64,000 nucleotides of DNA from Spirochaetaceae bacterium (GCA_002730875.1 PCBI01000009.1:1-64000), one strand, 5' to 3'; positions 18,268 through 28,310 are shown, numbered from the stretch's first letter. A program made the numbers and translations. Notes: generated by a model not told the origin, from the sequence alone.

Positions 18268-19146
18268 CTACCAATTTCGTAAAAGCAATTCTGCGGTTAG
18301 CGAGCCGTGCCACAAAATGTTGTGAAAGATGGTGAGAAAGAATATGGACCGTGCCTCTGTGGGCGTGGTGTTCTTTTTCAGGCGCACCATACGAAACAGG
18401 ATGTACAGGCCAAACGGTATGGAAAGAAGCAAGTAGAAATAAGAACCGATTCCCGCCGGGAACCAGACCGCCAACATGGCCAGGATTAATAGGGCCTGGT
18501 ATAGAATCATCTGCCGAACGGTAACCGGTATTCCCTTCTTGATGGGAAGCAACGGGAAGCCGGCTGCTCGATAATCCTCCAGTCGAAAAATGGAAAGAGC
18601 CCAGAAATGCGGCGGCTGCCACAAAAAGACCAGAAGAAAGAGAAGAATCCCTTCAATAGTTACTGTTCCTCTCAGCGCCGCTTCGCCAATCAGCGGTCCG
18701 ATGGCGCCACAGATGCCCCCGAGAACTGTGGAAAGGTCGGTATGCGGCTTCAGCAGAAGAGTATAGATGAAAACGTAGAACAGAAAAGAAAATAGGGCCA
18801 GGGAGGCCGCCAGCCAGCCGGACTTGATGTGCAGGATCAGTATTCCCGCCCCCAGTAGACTGGAGCCCACGATGTGCACCAGAATTGGATCCAGCTTACC
18901 GGCCGGCAAAACCCGTTTGGCCGTACGCTTCATTTTGGCGTCGGTATGCTGTTCCAGAAGCTGGTTATAGGCGAAGGATGCCATGGCGGACAGTCCGGTG
19001 CCCAGCAGCGTATAAAAGATAAGCGAAAGCGACGGTATTCGCTCGTCCAGAAGTAAAGCCGGAACCACCGTAACTACGATGGAAAAGGCCAGACCAGGTT
19101 TGAAGAGCTGATAGAGAAGCTTAAGCCGGCTTTCTGTAGTCTCCAT
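18268..19146 (-). CDS. ctaB: Protoheme IX farnesyltransferase (heme O synthase)
   Basis: UbiA-family prenyltransferase that adds a farnesyl group to heme B to make heme O for the terminal oxidase. The Asp-rich site is AYNQLLEQHTDAKMKRTAKR near residue 59 and the second loop is FLWQPPHFWALSIFRLEDY near 173. About nine membrane helices; 292 residues is typical. It overlaps the end of ctaA by 26 bases, so the two steps of heme A synthesis are coupled. Confidence 0.93.
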   Translation of the reverse strand: METTESRLKLLYQLFKPGLAFSIVVTVVPALLLDERIPSLSLIFYTLLGTGLSAMASFAYNQLLEQHTDAKMKRTAKRVLPAGKLDPILVHIVGSSLLGAGILILHIKSGWLAASLALFSFLFYVFIYTLLLKPHTDLSTVLGGICGAIGPLIGEAALRGTVTIEGILLFLLVFLWQPPHFWALSIFRLEDYRAAGFPLLPIKKGIPVTVRQMILYQALLILAMLAVWFPAGIGSYFYLLLSIPFGLYILFRMVRLKKNTTPTEARSIFFLTIFHNILWHGSLTAELLLRNW

Positions 19147-20107
19147 AACCTGTTCTTGTATCTATAGTTGTGATTACGGCCAGTATGAATAGCGCCATGG
19201 CCATGGCCGAATGCAATACCGTAACCGGCACCGGAAGACTGTACAGTACGTTTAGGGCTCCCAGAAGTATCTGCAGAGTCAGCAACCCCAGGAAGATGGC
19301 ATTTCTACGAAAGCGAAAGGTGCTGCGACCAACGAGAGCAAGGACAATAACATAGAGGAACAATGCGTATCCGCCGAGGCGATGTGTAATATGCATTTCG
19401 GTATGGCCGATCATAGGCGGAAAGTAGATCCCCTCCTTTTCGCCTGTTTCGGGATCTTGCACAGTGTAGCATGCGGGGAAAGTGGTGCAGGCCAGTCCGG
19501 CTTCATTGGCGCTTACGCGACCTCCCAGATAGATCTGCACCAACAGAGCAACAACCAGAATCCTTTGAAGAAGCACGGCCCCGGTCACCGGCTTATCCTC
19601 CAGGGACCCGGTTTTCATCCAGATTCGCGCCCGACGCCATACAAGCAGCATGATGCCCAGCAGAATGAGGGCGTTTAGTAGGTGCGACTTTACGATGTAG
19701 GGGTTCAGAAGCATGGTCACGGTCTGCCGGCCCAGAAAGATCTGCACTGCCAGAACCAGCGCGGCCAGAAGCGTCCATAGTCCGAATTTCTTCCTTAGAC
19801 TGCGGTCCAGCCATGAAAGAACCAGCCAGACAATGAATAGCGGTCCGAGCAGGACACCGGCAAACACACGATGGATGAATTCCAGATAAACCCGGTATTC
19901 ATAGGGAGGCACCACATGACCGAAGCAGAGCGGCCAATCGGGACAGGAAAGCCCGGCATTTTCGGCTCTTACGTAGGGGCCCAGGATCATGGTAATAAGC
20001 GCCAGGATCCAGACCCCGAGGGATATATGATGAAACCAGCGAAGGTTCCGCTGTATGCGCTCCATGCTTCCGTCAGCCTCCCGGGGTCCAATTTGCCGTC
20101 GATTCAT
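19121..20107 (-). CDS. ctaA: Heme A synthase (COX15/CtaA)
   Basis: Inner-membrane enzyme that oxidises heme O to heme A. Eight membrane helices with the four conserved heme-ligand histidine regions (FIHRVFAG, HLLNALILL, THRLGGYAL, LHSAMAMAL). Both extracytoplasmic cysteine pairs are present (SCPDWPLCFG and ACTTFPACY), as in the Bacillus-type enzyme. Three in-frame ATGs exist at 20125, 20107 and 20065. I prefer 20107 because GGAAGG lies about 9 bases upstream. It is divergent from recN. Together with ctaB it indicates a heme aa3-type oxidase and aerobic respiration. Confidence 0.92.
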   Translation of the reverse strand: MNRRQIGPREADGSMERIQRNLRWFHHISLGVWILALITMILGPYVRAENAGLSCPDWPLCFGHVVPPYEYRVYLEFIHRVFAGVLLGPLFIVWLVLSWLDRSLRKKFGLWTLLAALVLAVQIFLGRQTVTMLLNPYIVKSHLLNALILLGIMLLVWRRARIWMKTGSLEDKPVTGAVLLQRILVVALLVQIYLGGRVSANEAGLACTTFPACYTVQDPETGEKEGIYFPPMIGHTEMHITHRLGGYALFLYVIVLALVGRSTFRFRRNAIFLGLLTLQILLGALNVLYSLPVPVTVLHSAMAMALFILAVITTIDTRTGYGDYRKPA

Positions 20108-20152
20108 TCCTTCTGGCCTTCCCATTTTTTTGGCCTTCTACTAAAAAATAAG

Positions 20153-20186
20153 TTGCGTATTATTTGTATAGTGCTATACGTGCGTT
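20153..20186 (+). promoter_or_regulatory. recN promoter with overlapping palindrome
   Basis: A candidate -35 TTGCGT (20153-20158) and -10 TATACG (20175-20180) are 16 bases apart. Transcription would begin about at the ATG (20187). No Shine-Dalgarno is present, so recN may be leaderless. A perfect palindrome, GTATAG-TG-CTATAC (20166-20179), overlaps the spacer and -10, where a repressor such as LexA could bind. LexA involvement is inferred from recN usually being SOS-controlled. Confidence 0.45.
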
Positions 20187-21920
20187 ATGCTAATCGAACT
20201 CAGGGTAGAGAATTTCGGAATCATGGAGGAGGTCCGGTTTCGTCCGGAACAGGGCTTCAACGCCCTTACCGGGGAAACAGGATCCGGTAAGTCGCTCATA
20301 CTTCAGGCGCTGGATTGTGTGCTAGGAGCCAGAGCCGGGGGCGGTCTCGTAAGGAATGGGGCCAGTCGTGCAGTAGTGGAAGCTATCTTTGACATTTCGC
20401 CAATGGGCGAATCCGGCCTGCCCGAGCTCATGCTGGAGCTGGGTATTCCGGCTGAAGGACCCTATCTGAATATCCGTCGCGAGATTTCGCCGGAAGGAAG
20501 GGGACGGGTCACCGTGAACAGCGAAAGTCTCAAACTGGCCGAGCTTCGTCGGCTCACCGGACTCCTTGTGGAGATGCACGGTCAACATGACCATCAGCGT
20601 TTGCTGGAACCGGAAACGCACCTTGACTATCTCGATCTTTTCGCCGGGACCTCGGCCCTGGCTGCCCGCGTTTCTTCCTTGCATGGCCGGGCTATGGAAA
20701 TTCGACGCAAGCTTAGATCGGTGCAGATGGAAGAACACGAGAAACAACGGCGCCTGGACTTCTTACGCTTCGCTATCGATGAAATAGACACCTTTGGACC
20801 GCGGGAGGAGGAGTACGATCAGCTAGAACAGGAAAAGGCCATGGTACAGAATAGCGGGAAGCTGTATCAGGATTTTTATATGGGCTACAGCCTGCTAAAG
20901 GAGGAAGACCCTTCGGTATTGAATAGCATCGAAAAGCTGGAGTCTATACTCGAAAAGCATGCGCCCATACATCCAGATATAGAAGCCAACGTACAATACC
21001 TCAGAGATGCACTGTACAGCCTCGAGGCCGTGGCAGACTTCTTACGCAGCGAGAAGGACCGCATGCAGTTTAGTCCAGAAAGACTGGAAGATGTGGAAGA
21101 GAGATTGTCTGGCTACAGAAAGCTTCATAAGAAGTACGGAGGGAATACATCTACGGTTCTTTCCGCCCTTGAGGACTTCCTGGCGGAGCTCTCCAGTATA
21201 GAGATGAGCGAAGAGCAAACCGAGTTGCTGAAATCGGAACTCAAGGTGGTGGATGCGGAGCTGCTCGAGACCAGCGAAGACTTATCTATAAAGAGGCGTT
21301 CGGTAATACGGGCCCTGGAAAACAAGCTCGCAGAGGAATTATCACATCTAGGTATGCCGGGCGCTACTATACAGGTCACAGTGAACCGGGAAATGAAAGA
21401 GAAGACCGATGGACAGCGTAGACAGCGAGTCATTCCGGAAGGCCAGAATGAGAAATACGTAATCTCCGAAAAAGGTCTGGATCGAGTAGAACTCTACTTT
21501 TGCGCCAACCGCGGCGAGCAGTTGCAGCCGCTGCGAAAGGTGGCCAGCGGCGGTGAGCTTTCCCGAATTATGCTGGCGTTGAAGACCACCGTTATGGAGC
21601 AAAATCCGGTACCCACCGTGATCTTCGACGAAATCGACACTGGAGTGGGCGGGGAGGTAGCCTGCGCTATCGGCGATCGACTGCAGATGCTGGCAGGACA
21701 CAGCCAATTGCTGGTAGTCACGCACCTTCATCAAATCGCAAGTCTTGCAGATCGGCATTTCCGTATCTCCAAGGCCCTGAAGGATGGTCGGACCTTCAGC
21801 CGCCTGGACAAGCTACAGGGAGACCATCGAATGCAGGAAATGGCTCGGATGCTCGGAGGAGGAAAGGATTCCATGGCTCTGGAGCATGCCCGGCATTTGC
21901 TCAATCGGGCCGGTGCCTGA
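20187..21920 (+). CDS. recN: DNA repair protein RecN
   Basis: SMC-like ATPase in double-strand break repair. Walker A is GETGSGKS near residue 29. A long coiled coil (about 155-365) separates the two ATPase halves. The ABC signature is ASGGELSRIMLAL and Walker B is PTVIFDEIDTGVGG. HGQHDHQRLLEP and VVTHLHQIAS are RecN hallmarks. At 577 residues it is close to the family norm. It is transcribed away from ctaA and ends before a terminator at 22029. Confidence 0.96.
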   Translation: MLIELRVENFGIMEEVRFRPEQGFNALTGETGSGKSLILQALDCVLGARAGGGLVRNGASRAVVEAIFDISPMGESGLPELMLELGIPAEGPYLNIRREISPEGRGRVTVNSESLKLAELRRLTGLLVEMHGQHDHQRLLEPETHLDYLDLFAGTSALAARVSSLHGRAMEIRRKLRSVQMEEHEKQRRLDFLRFAIDEIDTFGPREEEYDQLEQEKAMVQNSGKLYQDFYMGYSLLKEEDPSVLNSIEKLESILEKHAPIHPDIEANVQYLRDALYSLEAVADFLRSEKDRMQFSPERLEDVEERLSGYRKLHKKYGGNTSTVLSALEDFLAELSSIEMSEEQTELLKSELKVVDAELLETSEDLSIKRRSVIRALENKLAEELSHLGMPGATIQVTVNREMKEKTDGQRRQRVIPEGQNEKYVISEKGLDRVELYFCANRGEQLQPLRKVASGGELSRIMLALKTTVMEQNPVPTVIFDEIDTGVGGEVACAIGDRLQMLAGHSQLLVVTHLHQIASLADRHFRISKALKDGRTFSRLDKLQGDHRMQEMARMLGGGKDSMALEHARHLLNRAGA

Positions 21921-22028
21921 TTGAGAAACCCGGTGAACCCCACTCAAACCGGGTAGGAAGCACAAAACAGATCGAGAACTTCGCTCAGAAACAGGGCGGA
22001 CCGTCGAACCGTACTACTTTTTCGTCTC

Positions 22029-22057
22029 AGGCTGGCCATAGGCTGGCCTCTTTTTTT
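22029..22057 (+). terminator. Intrinsic terminator after recN
   Basis: A 9-bp stem with two G-U wobbles (AGGCTGGCC, loop ATA, GGCTGGCCT; 22029-22049) is followed by seven T residues at 22051-22057. It separates recN from the bamA operon. Confidence 0.85.
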
Positions 22058-22184
22058 ATCCCGGCACCGATAGAACCCGGTGATGAAGGATCAGGGAAAA
22101 TGAGAATGACTGTTGAATGGAGGCAATTTTTCTGTCCAGATTCCGGCCCGTCCCGGCAATTCGACCGTTTAGATTGGAGCATCA

Positions 22185-25100
22185 GTGATCCAAAAGCTCA
22201 AGGAAATACTGCAGAAAATCGCTCCACGCCTGGTGCATGTTGCGGTGGCTGCAGGTATGATCGTGGCCATTGTTCCAGGCAACTCGGATCGAGATCAGTA
22301 TCTGGGCAAACCGCTGGCCGGAATTGAGTTCTACGGAATTCAGAACGTAGATCCTACAGAGCTCCGGGATACAGTTCCACTCACTCCGGGTCAGGAAATC
22401 ACCCTGGAAAGCCTGAATGCAGCGGTGCGTTCCCTCTACGCCACCGGCTATTTCGAAAACGTTACGCTAAAGGCCGAACTTACTTCGGATAACCGTGTTC
22501 TTCTAAACTTTGAGTTGGTGGAGTTACCCAGGATTAGTGATATCGAGCTTCTGGGTATGGAAGAGCTCTACGAAGCTGACTTGAAGACTGCTCTTCCGGT
22601 CAAAGAAGGGGATGTGTATCAGCTTCAAAGAGCTCAGGAAGCGGTGGCCGTCCTGGTGGATAAATACAGAAGCGAAGGCTTCTTCATGGCTGCAGTGTGG
22701 CTGGATACCGCGGAGGTGGATCCAGAAACCAACACCATTGAACTACGCTATATTATCGATGAAGGGGAATCCATACCGATTTCGCGAATCAACATCCTGG
22801 GTACTCGAAACCTGGATCCGGAGAACATGCTGGCCATCCTGGATCACAAAGAAGAGGGAATCTTCGAGGACGGAATCTTCAGCGAAGGCAAGTTCGAAGA
22901 GGACAAGTATAAGATTCTGGCGTACGCGAAATCCAACGGGTACGTGAATGCAGAGATCGTCCCGGAAAGCACCGGTTATGAGATTCGATGGAGAAATCCA
23001 TCCAGGCCGGAAGAAGGCCGGGTAGTCGTCATAACCTATAAGCTCAATGAAGGTGATATTCGTTTTTTTGGCGGCTACTCCCTGGAGCATGATTCTCAGG
23101 CCATTAACCTGGAGCGAAATCCGCCGGAACGCAAGGTAAAGACCAAAGAGAACCAGAACCCGGTGTTTACCGAAGAGCAATTACTCAGCTTTCTGGAGTT
23201 TAACCCCGGGGAGTCCGGAGAAATCTTTGACGAAGGCAAGTTCTTTCGCGACCGGAATACTCTGCAACAGGCCTACTCCTCACAGGGATATGTATTTGCT
23301 CAGATCCAGCCCTATTTTACTACCTTCCAGCTTACCGAAGAAAATCTGCAGAAATACGAAGCCTGTCGGGATCTGAAGAATCCGGCTTCTGAAGACCAGA
23401 AACGTTGTAAGGACATCGGGAAGAGCCTGGATTTTGAAATGCTGCGCGAAAAACTGGCGGACGATCCCCGGGCTGCCGGCCAGACGCTCCGCCACGTTCA
23501 TTTCATTGTTCGCGAGAATCACCTTGCATTTATCGAAAACATCATAATCAAGGGAATGACCAAGACTCAGGAGAATGTTATTCGCCGGGAGCTTCTGGTT
23601 AAAGAAGGACAACTGTTTAACTCGGCGTTGGTGGAACGTAGCCGGGAGAAGATCTTTAACCTGGGTTACTTCAAGGAAGTGAACCTGGAAATGCGTCCCG
23701 GTTCAGATGACGAAAAGATGAACCTGATCATCGACGTCACCGAGCAGCCCACAGGAACCATTACTATGGGCGGCGGCTACGGAACCCAGACGGGTTTCTC
23801 TATCTTTACGGAAGTAGGGGAAAACAACCTGAATGGTACCGGCCAGAGAATCACCGGCAAACTACAGTATGGTCCGCTCACTCGTCAGGTGAGCATTTCC
23901 TGGACGGACCCCTGGTTGTATGAAGCCTGCCAGGACTCTACCGGAAGATACTGGTATAATCAGCAGCAACGAATCGACGATGCGGAATCCCTGGAATCTC
24001 TGGAACTTCTCGCGGACAACTACCAGAACCAGTACAGCGAAGTGGGTAAGCTCATTCGCATGTATGTGGAAGAGGCTCGCACGCAGCCCGAGACGATTGA
24101 AAATCTAGATCGCACAAAAGAAAAGATACGGCATGTAATTCGTCCCTTCCTGGAGGAAGAAGAGGACTGTTATCGTAGCGCGCCCCGCCCCTGGGCCCTT
24201 TCGCTATATGCAGGATATGCTTCCAGCACAGTAGAAATTGTTCCCATTCAGGTCAGCGACGACCCCAACGACTTTTTCGAACGGGCCACCTACGAAGTCA
24301 CATCTCTGGGGCTGGGGGTAGGTCTTTCGCATACCTTCTGGATTAACTGGGCCCACTACCATCGCTATTCCCCGAGCTGGTCTATTGCCTCCAGGCCCTC
24401 GGCGCTGGCCAGTAATGAGGTGATTCGAAGAACGAATCTGGGCTGGCAGTTCAAATCCAGTTTCACCAATGGTTTGCTCTACGATTCCCGGGACAACGTG
24501 TATAACACCACATCCGGACTCAGCATGGATTTATCCATCGAGACGGTAGGCCAGATCCTGGGCGGACAGGATCATTACAATCAATACACCGCCAAGTTCT
24601 CGCATTATTTCTGGCCTTTTGACTATACATTTGGCGGACTCTTCCGCTCCAATGCGTTGAAGCGCTGGCGCGTAGTCATCGAGACACGATTGTCCGGTAC
24701 CTTTACCCATGAAACGGCGCCTTACAACGGAAACCAGAACAAAGACATTAATCCATTCATCGAACCCGGAGACCGTCTCTTGATCGGCGGTTATGAAACC
24801 TTGCGTGGTTACGATTTTGCCCGGGATCCCAACTTTCCCCGGCCCTGGTGGCAGCTCAATGGCGCAAACCATATGATCCTGGGCGGATTGGAGATGCGCT
24901 TTCCTATCGAGCCATCGGTGCTCTGGTGGGCTTTCTTTCTGGATGCAGGAAGCATGTTTATTAACCTGGGCGAGCTTACTGGCGACAACGCCGAGTTTGT
25001 GGACAACTACGAAGACGAGGTAGAAGCGCGGTTTGAGGGAGCTAATGCCATTGACCGATATCTGGCGGACTACATAAACCCGGTGAACCAGCAGCCCTAT

Positions 25101-25337
25101 TTCTTTGGCTCCCAGTCGGCCTGGAACGATCCGCGAAGAGCGGTGCTTTCACAGAGAAACCTGGCGCTGGACCGAGCTCTTTTCTCCTGGGGTTTTGGTA
25201 TTCGAATCCAGATTCCGGTGCTTCCCTTGCGGCTTTTTCTGGCTCAGAAGCTCTATTATGAACGGGGTAAGCTGAAGCCTATTCCGGGCGACGACAGATT
25301 CAACTTCGTATTTGGCATCGGGGACTTCCGTTTCTAG
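22185..25337 (+). CDS. bamA: Outer-membrane protein assembly factor BamA
   Basis: Omp85-family insertase for beta-barrel proteins. An uncleaved or weak signal precedes successive POTRA domains (about 42-560; e.g. GIEFYGIQNVDPTELRD, RINILGTRNLDPENM, ENIIIKGMTKTQENV). The C-terminal barrel ends in aromatic FGIGDFRF. The barrel holds the family LRGYDFARD motif in place of VRGF/Y. At 1050 residues it is longer than the proteobacterial 800, partly through a charged insertion of roughly 90 residues between early barrel strands (YEACQDSTGRYW to EEEDCYRSA). It leads an envelope operon with msbA and lpxK. Confidence 0.93.
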   Translation: MIQKLKEILQKIAPRLVHVAVAAGMIVAIVPGNSDRDQYLGKPLAGIEFYGIQNVDPTELRDTVPLTPGQEITLESLNAAVRSLYATGYFENVTLKAELTSDNRVLLNFELVELPRISDIELLGMEELYEADLKTALPVKEGDVYQLQRAQEAVAVLVDKYRSEGFFMAAVWLDTAEVDPETNTIELRYIIDEGESIPISRINILGTRNLDPENMLAILDHKEEGIFEDGIFSEGKFEEDKYKILAYAKSNGYVNAEIVPESTGYEIRWRNPSRPEEGRVVVITYKLNEGDIRFFGGYSLEHDSQAINLERNPPERKVKTKENQNPVFTEEQLLSFLEFNPGESGEIFDEGKFFRDRNTLQQAYSSQGYVFAQIQPYFTTFQLTEENLQKYEACRDLKNPASEDQKRCKDIGKSLDFEMLREKLADDPRAAGQTLRHVHFIVRENHLAFIENIIIKGMTKTQENVIRRELLVKEGQLFNSALVERSREKIFNLGYFKEVNLEMRPGSDDEKMNLIIDVTEQPTGTITMGGGYGTQTGFSIFTEVGENNLNGTGQRITGKLQYGPLTRQVSISWTDPWLYEACQDSTGRYWYNQQQRIDDAESLESLELLADNYQNQYSEVGKLIRMYVEEARTQPETIENLDRTKEKIRHVIRPFLEEEEDCYRSAPRPWALSLYAGYASSTVEIVPIQVSDDPNDFFERATYEVTSLGLGVGLSHTFWINWAHYHRYSPSWSIASRPSALASNEVIRRTNLGWQFKSSFTNGLLYDSRDNVYNTTSGLSMDLSIETVGQILGGQDHYNQYTAKFSHYFWPFDYTFGGLFRSNALKRWRVVIETRLSGTFTHETAPYNGNQNKDINPFIEPGDRLLIGGYETLRGYDFARDPNFPRPWWQLNGANHMILGGLEMRFPIEPSVLWWAFFLDAGSMFINLGELTGDNAEFVDNYEDEVEARFEGANAIDRYLADYINPVNQQPYFFGSQSAWNDPRRAVLSQRNLALDRALFSWGFGIRIQIPVLPLRLFLAQKLYYERGKLKPIPGDDRFNFVFGIGDFRF

Positions 25338-25392
25338 AGATGCTATTGTTCTTGCCTCGGGGAACAATGATAAGCTAAGACTTCAAAGGCCT

Positions 25393-27300
25393 ATGGAAGA
25401 GACTAGAACCAAGCCGCCTTTAAGAGCTGCGCCCCTGTTGCGTCTAAGCAGGTTCGTATTGAAATATAAATTCCGGATTCTGGCGGGCTTGTTTCTATCT
25501 CTCGTGGTTTCCATTACGAATCTTTTTTCTCTAACCATTTTCATCCCCATCTTTAATGCCCTGGGCGAAACCGAAAAGGTAGAACTCTTTCCTCTGGGCG
25601 CCTCCGAGCTGAACAAGTATGACCGCTATCAGAGCGGCGAGAAGCTGCCGATATTCGATGCCATAAATGCCCGATGGACTGGATTCAAGGTGTACTCCAA
25701 TGAGTGGGTGGCGGACAAGACCCCCCGGGAGGCCATCTTCAGTCTTTGCCTTCTTGTTCTTCCCATCTACTTTTTAAAGATTATCGGATTGAGCCTCAGT
25801 CTTTATTTCATCGGTACCGCCGGAACCTACGCAATACGCGATATCCGAAATCGGCTATACAATAAGCTGAATAATCTGGGGCTGGATTACTTCGAGCAGG
25901 GTCGTACCGGCATCATTATGAGCCGGGTGATAAACGATGTCCAACTCGTTGGGCGATCGCTTTCAATCGAATTCCAGGAAGCGGTGGTCAATCTATTCTA
26001 TATCGTTACCCATCTCTTGATTCTTGCGCTGATTAGCTGGGAAATGCTTGTGGCAATCCTGCTTGTGGTGCCTATTCTCATTGCTCCGGTAAACAAGTTC
26101 GCAGTAAAGATACGCCGGGCCGCTATGGGGCAGCAGGAGCGACTGGCCGAGATGGGAGGACACGTTCAGGAGATCATTAGCGGCATACGCGTGATTCGCG
26201 CTTTTTCCATGGAGAAGTTCGAACAGATGCGGTTTAACATTATCAACCATCGACTTTTCCGAAACACCTTCAAAGGACACTATTATCATCAGGTAGGTCC
26301 GGCTATCACCGAATTTGTGGCCACTCTGGTCGTTGTAATCTTTCTGGGATGGGGTGCGTATCAAATCGCGGCCGGCGAGCTGAGCCGGGGAATGTTCTTT
26401 GGCTTCTTCTTTATTCTTATTTTCATTATGCGTCCCCTGAAGCAGGTTTCCATCATGGTCAATCTGTTGGGCGCCTCTTCGGCGGCGGCAGAACGAATCT
26501 TCGAGATTCTGGATGAAAAGCCCAGGCTTACCGAAGCCAAAGATCCGATTCGATTTGGCGGAGTCCGCGATACCATACAGTTTGATAATGTCAGTTTTCG
26601 CTATCCGGGGTCGGACAATGATGCCCTGAAATCTGTAAGCGTAAGTGTGGAGGCGGGCCAGACTGTATCCATTGTGGGGTCTTCCGGCGCCGGAAAGTCC
26701 ACGTTCATTGACTTATTGCCCCGCTTCTATGATCCTACAGAAGGCCGAATTCTTGTAGATGGTAAGGATTTGAAATCCTTTAGGCTGAACGATCTACGCG
26801 AACGGATAGGAATCGTCACTCAAAGCGTATTTCTGTTCAACGCAACTCTGAGGGACAACATTACCCTGGGAAGAGTGGATATACCCGAAGAAGAAGTGGT
26901 TCGCGCCGCCCGAGCCGCCCATGCGCACAAGTTTATCTCTGCATTGCATGATGGCTACGATACCATTGTAGGCGAAAGAGGCGTGATGCTTTCCGGCGGC
27001 CAGCGACAGCGTATTGCCATTGCTCGTGCCATTCTACATAATCCACCGGTGCTGATTTTTGACGAAGCCACATCGGCGCTGGACAACGAAAGTGAGAAGA
27101 TGGTTCAGGAAGCCATCAACACTTTGCTCAAAGGTCGGACTGTATTTATTGTGGCGCACCGACTCTCCACTGTGACCCGATCGGATAAAATTCTTGTGAT
27201 GGACCAGGGGCGAATTGTCGAAACCGGCGATCACAAAACCTTGCTGGAAAAAGGCGGGATCTATCGCAAGCTCTACGAGATGCAATTCACCATTTCATGA
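25393..27300 (+). CDS. msbA: MsbA-like lipid A/lipid flippase (ABC exporter)
   Basis: Fused membrane-ATPase exporter that probably flips lipid A-core across the inner membrane. Six membrane helices lie in the first 330 residues. The ATPase domain has Walker A GSSGAGKST, Q-loop VTQSVFLF, signature LSGGQRQRIAIARAIL, Walker B VLIFDEATSALD and the H-loop AHRLST. I chose the ATG at 25393, with AAAGG 5 bases upstream; an upstream start at 25312 would overlap bamA by 26 bases. A loop of about 90 residues between helices 1 and 2 is longer than in E. coli MsbA. The stop overlaps the lpxK start (ATGA), supporting a lipid A role. Confidence 0.9.
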   Translation: MEETRTKPPLRAAPLLRLSRFVLKYKFRILAGLFLSLVVSITNLFSLTIFIPIFNALGETEKVELFPLGASELNKYDRYQSGEKLPIFDAINARWTGFKVYSNEWVADKTPREAIFSLCLLVLPIYFLKIIGLSLSLYFIGTAGTYAIRDIRNRLYNKLNNLGLDYFEQGRTGIIMSRVINDVQLVGRSLSIEFQEAVVNLFYIVTHLLILALISWEMLVAILLVVPILIAPVNKFAVKIRRAAMGQQERLAEMGGHVQEIISGIRVIRAFSMEKFEQMRFNIINHRLFRNTFKGHYYHQVGPAITEFVATLVVVIFLGWGAYQIAAGELSRGMFFGFFFILIFIMRPLKQVSIMVNLLGASSAAAERIFEILDEKPRLTEAKDPIRFGGVRDTIQFDNVSFRYPGSDNDALKSVSVSVEAGQTVSIVGSSGAGKSTFIDLLPRFYDPTEGRILVDGKDLKSFRLNDLRERIGIVTQSVFLFNATLRDNITLGRVDIPEEEVVRAARAAHAHKFISALHDGYDTIVGERGVMLSGGQRQRIAIARAILHNPPVLIFDEATSALDNESEKMVQEAINTLLKGRTVFIVAHRLSTVTRSDKILVMDQGRIVETGDHKTLLEKGGIYRKLYEMQFTIS

Positions 27301-28310
27301 AAGGATCCGAAAATGATCTACCGGAGCCCATCCGGTACCGACACTGGCTTCAGAAGCTCTATCTGAAGCTTCACTATCGCAAGTTTGAGCGTCGTCTGGC
27401 CGGGCAGAAAAGAATCAGCGGGCGAGTGGTTTCCATTGGAAACCTGAGCGCCGGCGGAACCGGAAAAACGCCCCTGGGCATCTGGCTATTGGAAGCTGCA
27501 CTGAAGCATGGTTACAGGCCCGCTGTGGTGCTTCGCGGGTATGGCGGGAAAGCCGCCTCCAGCGGAGGTCTCGCTTTTGACGGAGAATCCTTCTGCATGG
27601 ATGCTACCTGGAGCGGGGATGAGGCGCAGCTCTACCATGTGCCCGGAGCCCGGGTTATCGTAGGCGCCGATCGATTCGCGGCTATTCAAAGGTTTGGCCA
27701 GGAATGCGATTTCTTTGTCCTGGACGATGCGTTTCAGAATCCATCGCTGTTCCGAGACCTGGATATCGTGCTAATCGACGCTACGCAGGCCCTGGGAAGC
27801 GCCCTGATTCCGCTGGGTAAATTCCGGGAGCCGCTGGGCGCATTGCAGCGCGCCAGCGCCGTAGTGCTGACCCGGACGGATCTGGCCGGCGAGCGTGCCC
27901 GTCAATGGAGAGATGCCATTGGAAATGCCTTTCCGCATATTCCGATCTGGGATTCCGTCCACGAGCCCGGCGCCGTACGGCCGGCTCTGAATGCATGCCC
28001 GGTGGTGGCTGCGAGCGGCATCGGCAATCCAGCCGGTTTTGAGTCCACCCTGGCTTCGGCGGGCTTTTCTATAATACAGCATTTCGTTTACAGAGACCAT
28101 TACCGGTATTCCATATCCGACCTCCGAAAATGGCAGAAAGGGTATCCGGTCATTACAACAGAGAAGGATCTTGTGCGGATCCGCAGTCTGGCAACCGTCC
28201 ATGGCATGGAGGAAAAAAGACCGGATCGCATTCACCTGCATGGTATTTACACCTTGCCTGTGCGAATCAGCATGGATTTTAGGGAGCTGGAAAGGCTGGT
28301 TTTTGCATGA
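27297..28310 (+). CDS. lpxK: Tetraacyldisaccharide 4'-kinase
   Basis: Phosphorylates the 4' position of the lipid A precursor at the inner membrane. The P-loop region is SIGNLSAGGTGKTP near residue 44. RGYGGKA, GDEAQL, VGADRF and the VLDDAFQ segment follow the family order, and TTEKDLVRI is near residue 285. The usual N-terminal membrane helix is weak: the protein begins with a polar stretch, though HWLQKLYLKLHYRKF may lie on the membrane. 337 residues is normal. Coupled to msbA by a four-base overlap. Confidence 0.93.
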   Translation: MKGSENDLPEPIRYRHWLQKLYLKLHYRKFERRLAGQKRISGRVVSIGNLSAGGTGKTPLGIWLLEAALKHGYRPAVVLRGYGGKAASSGGLAFDGESFCMDATWSGDEAQLYHVPGARVIVGADRFAAIQRFGQECDFFVLDDAFQNPSLFRDLDIVLIDATQALGSALIPLGKFREPLGALQRASAVVLTRTDLAGERARQWRDAIGNAFPHIPIWDSVHEPGAVRPALNACPVVAASGIGNPAGFESTLASAGFSIIQHFVYRDHYRYSISDLRKWQKGYPVITTEKDLVRIRSLATVHGMEEKRPDRIHLHGIYTLPVRISMDFRELERLVFA

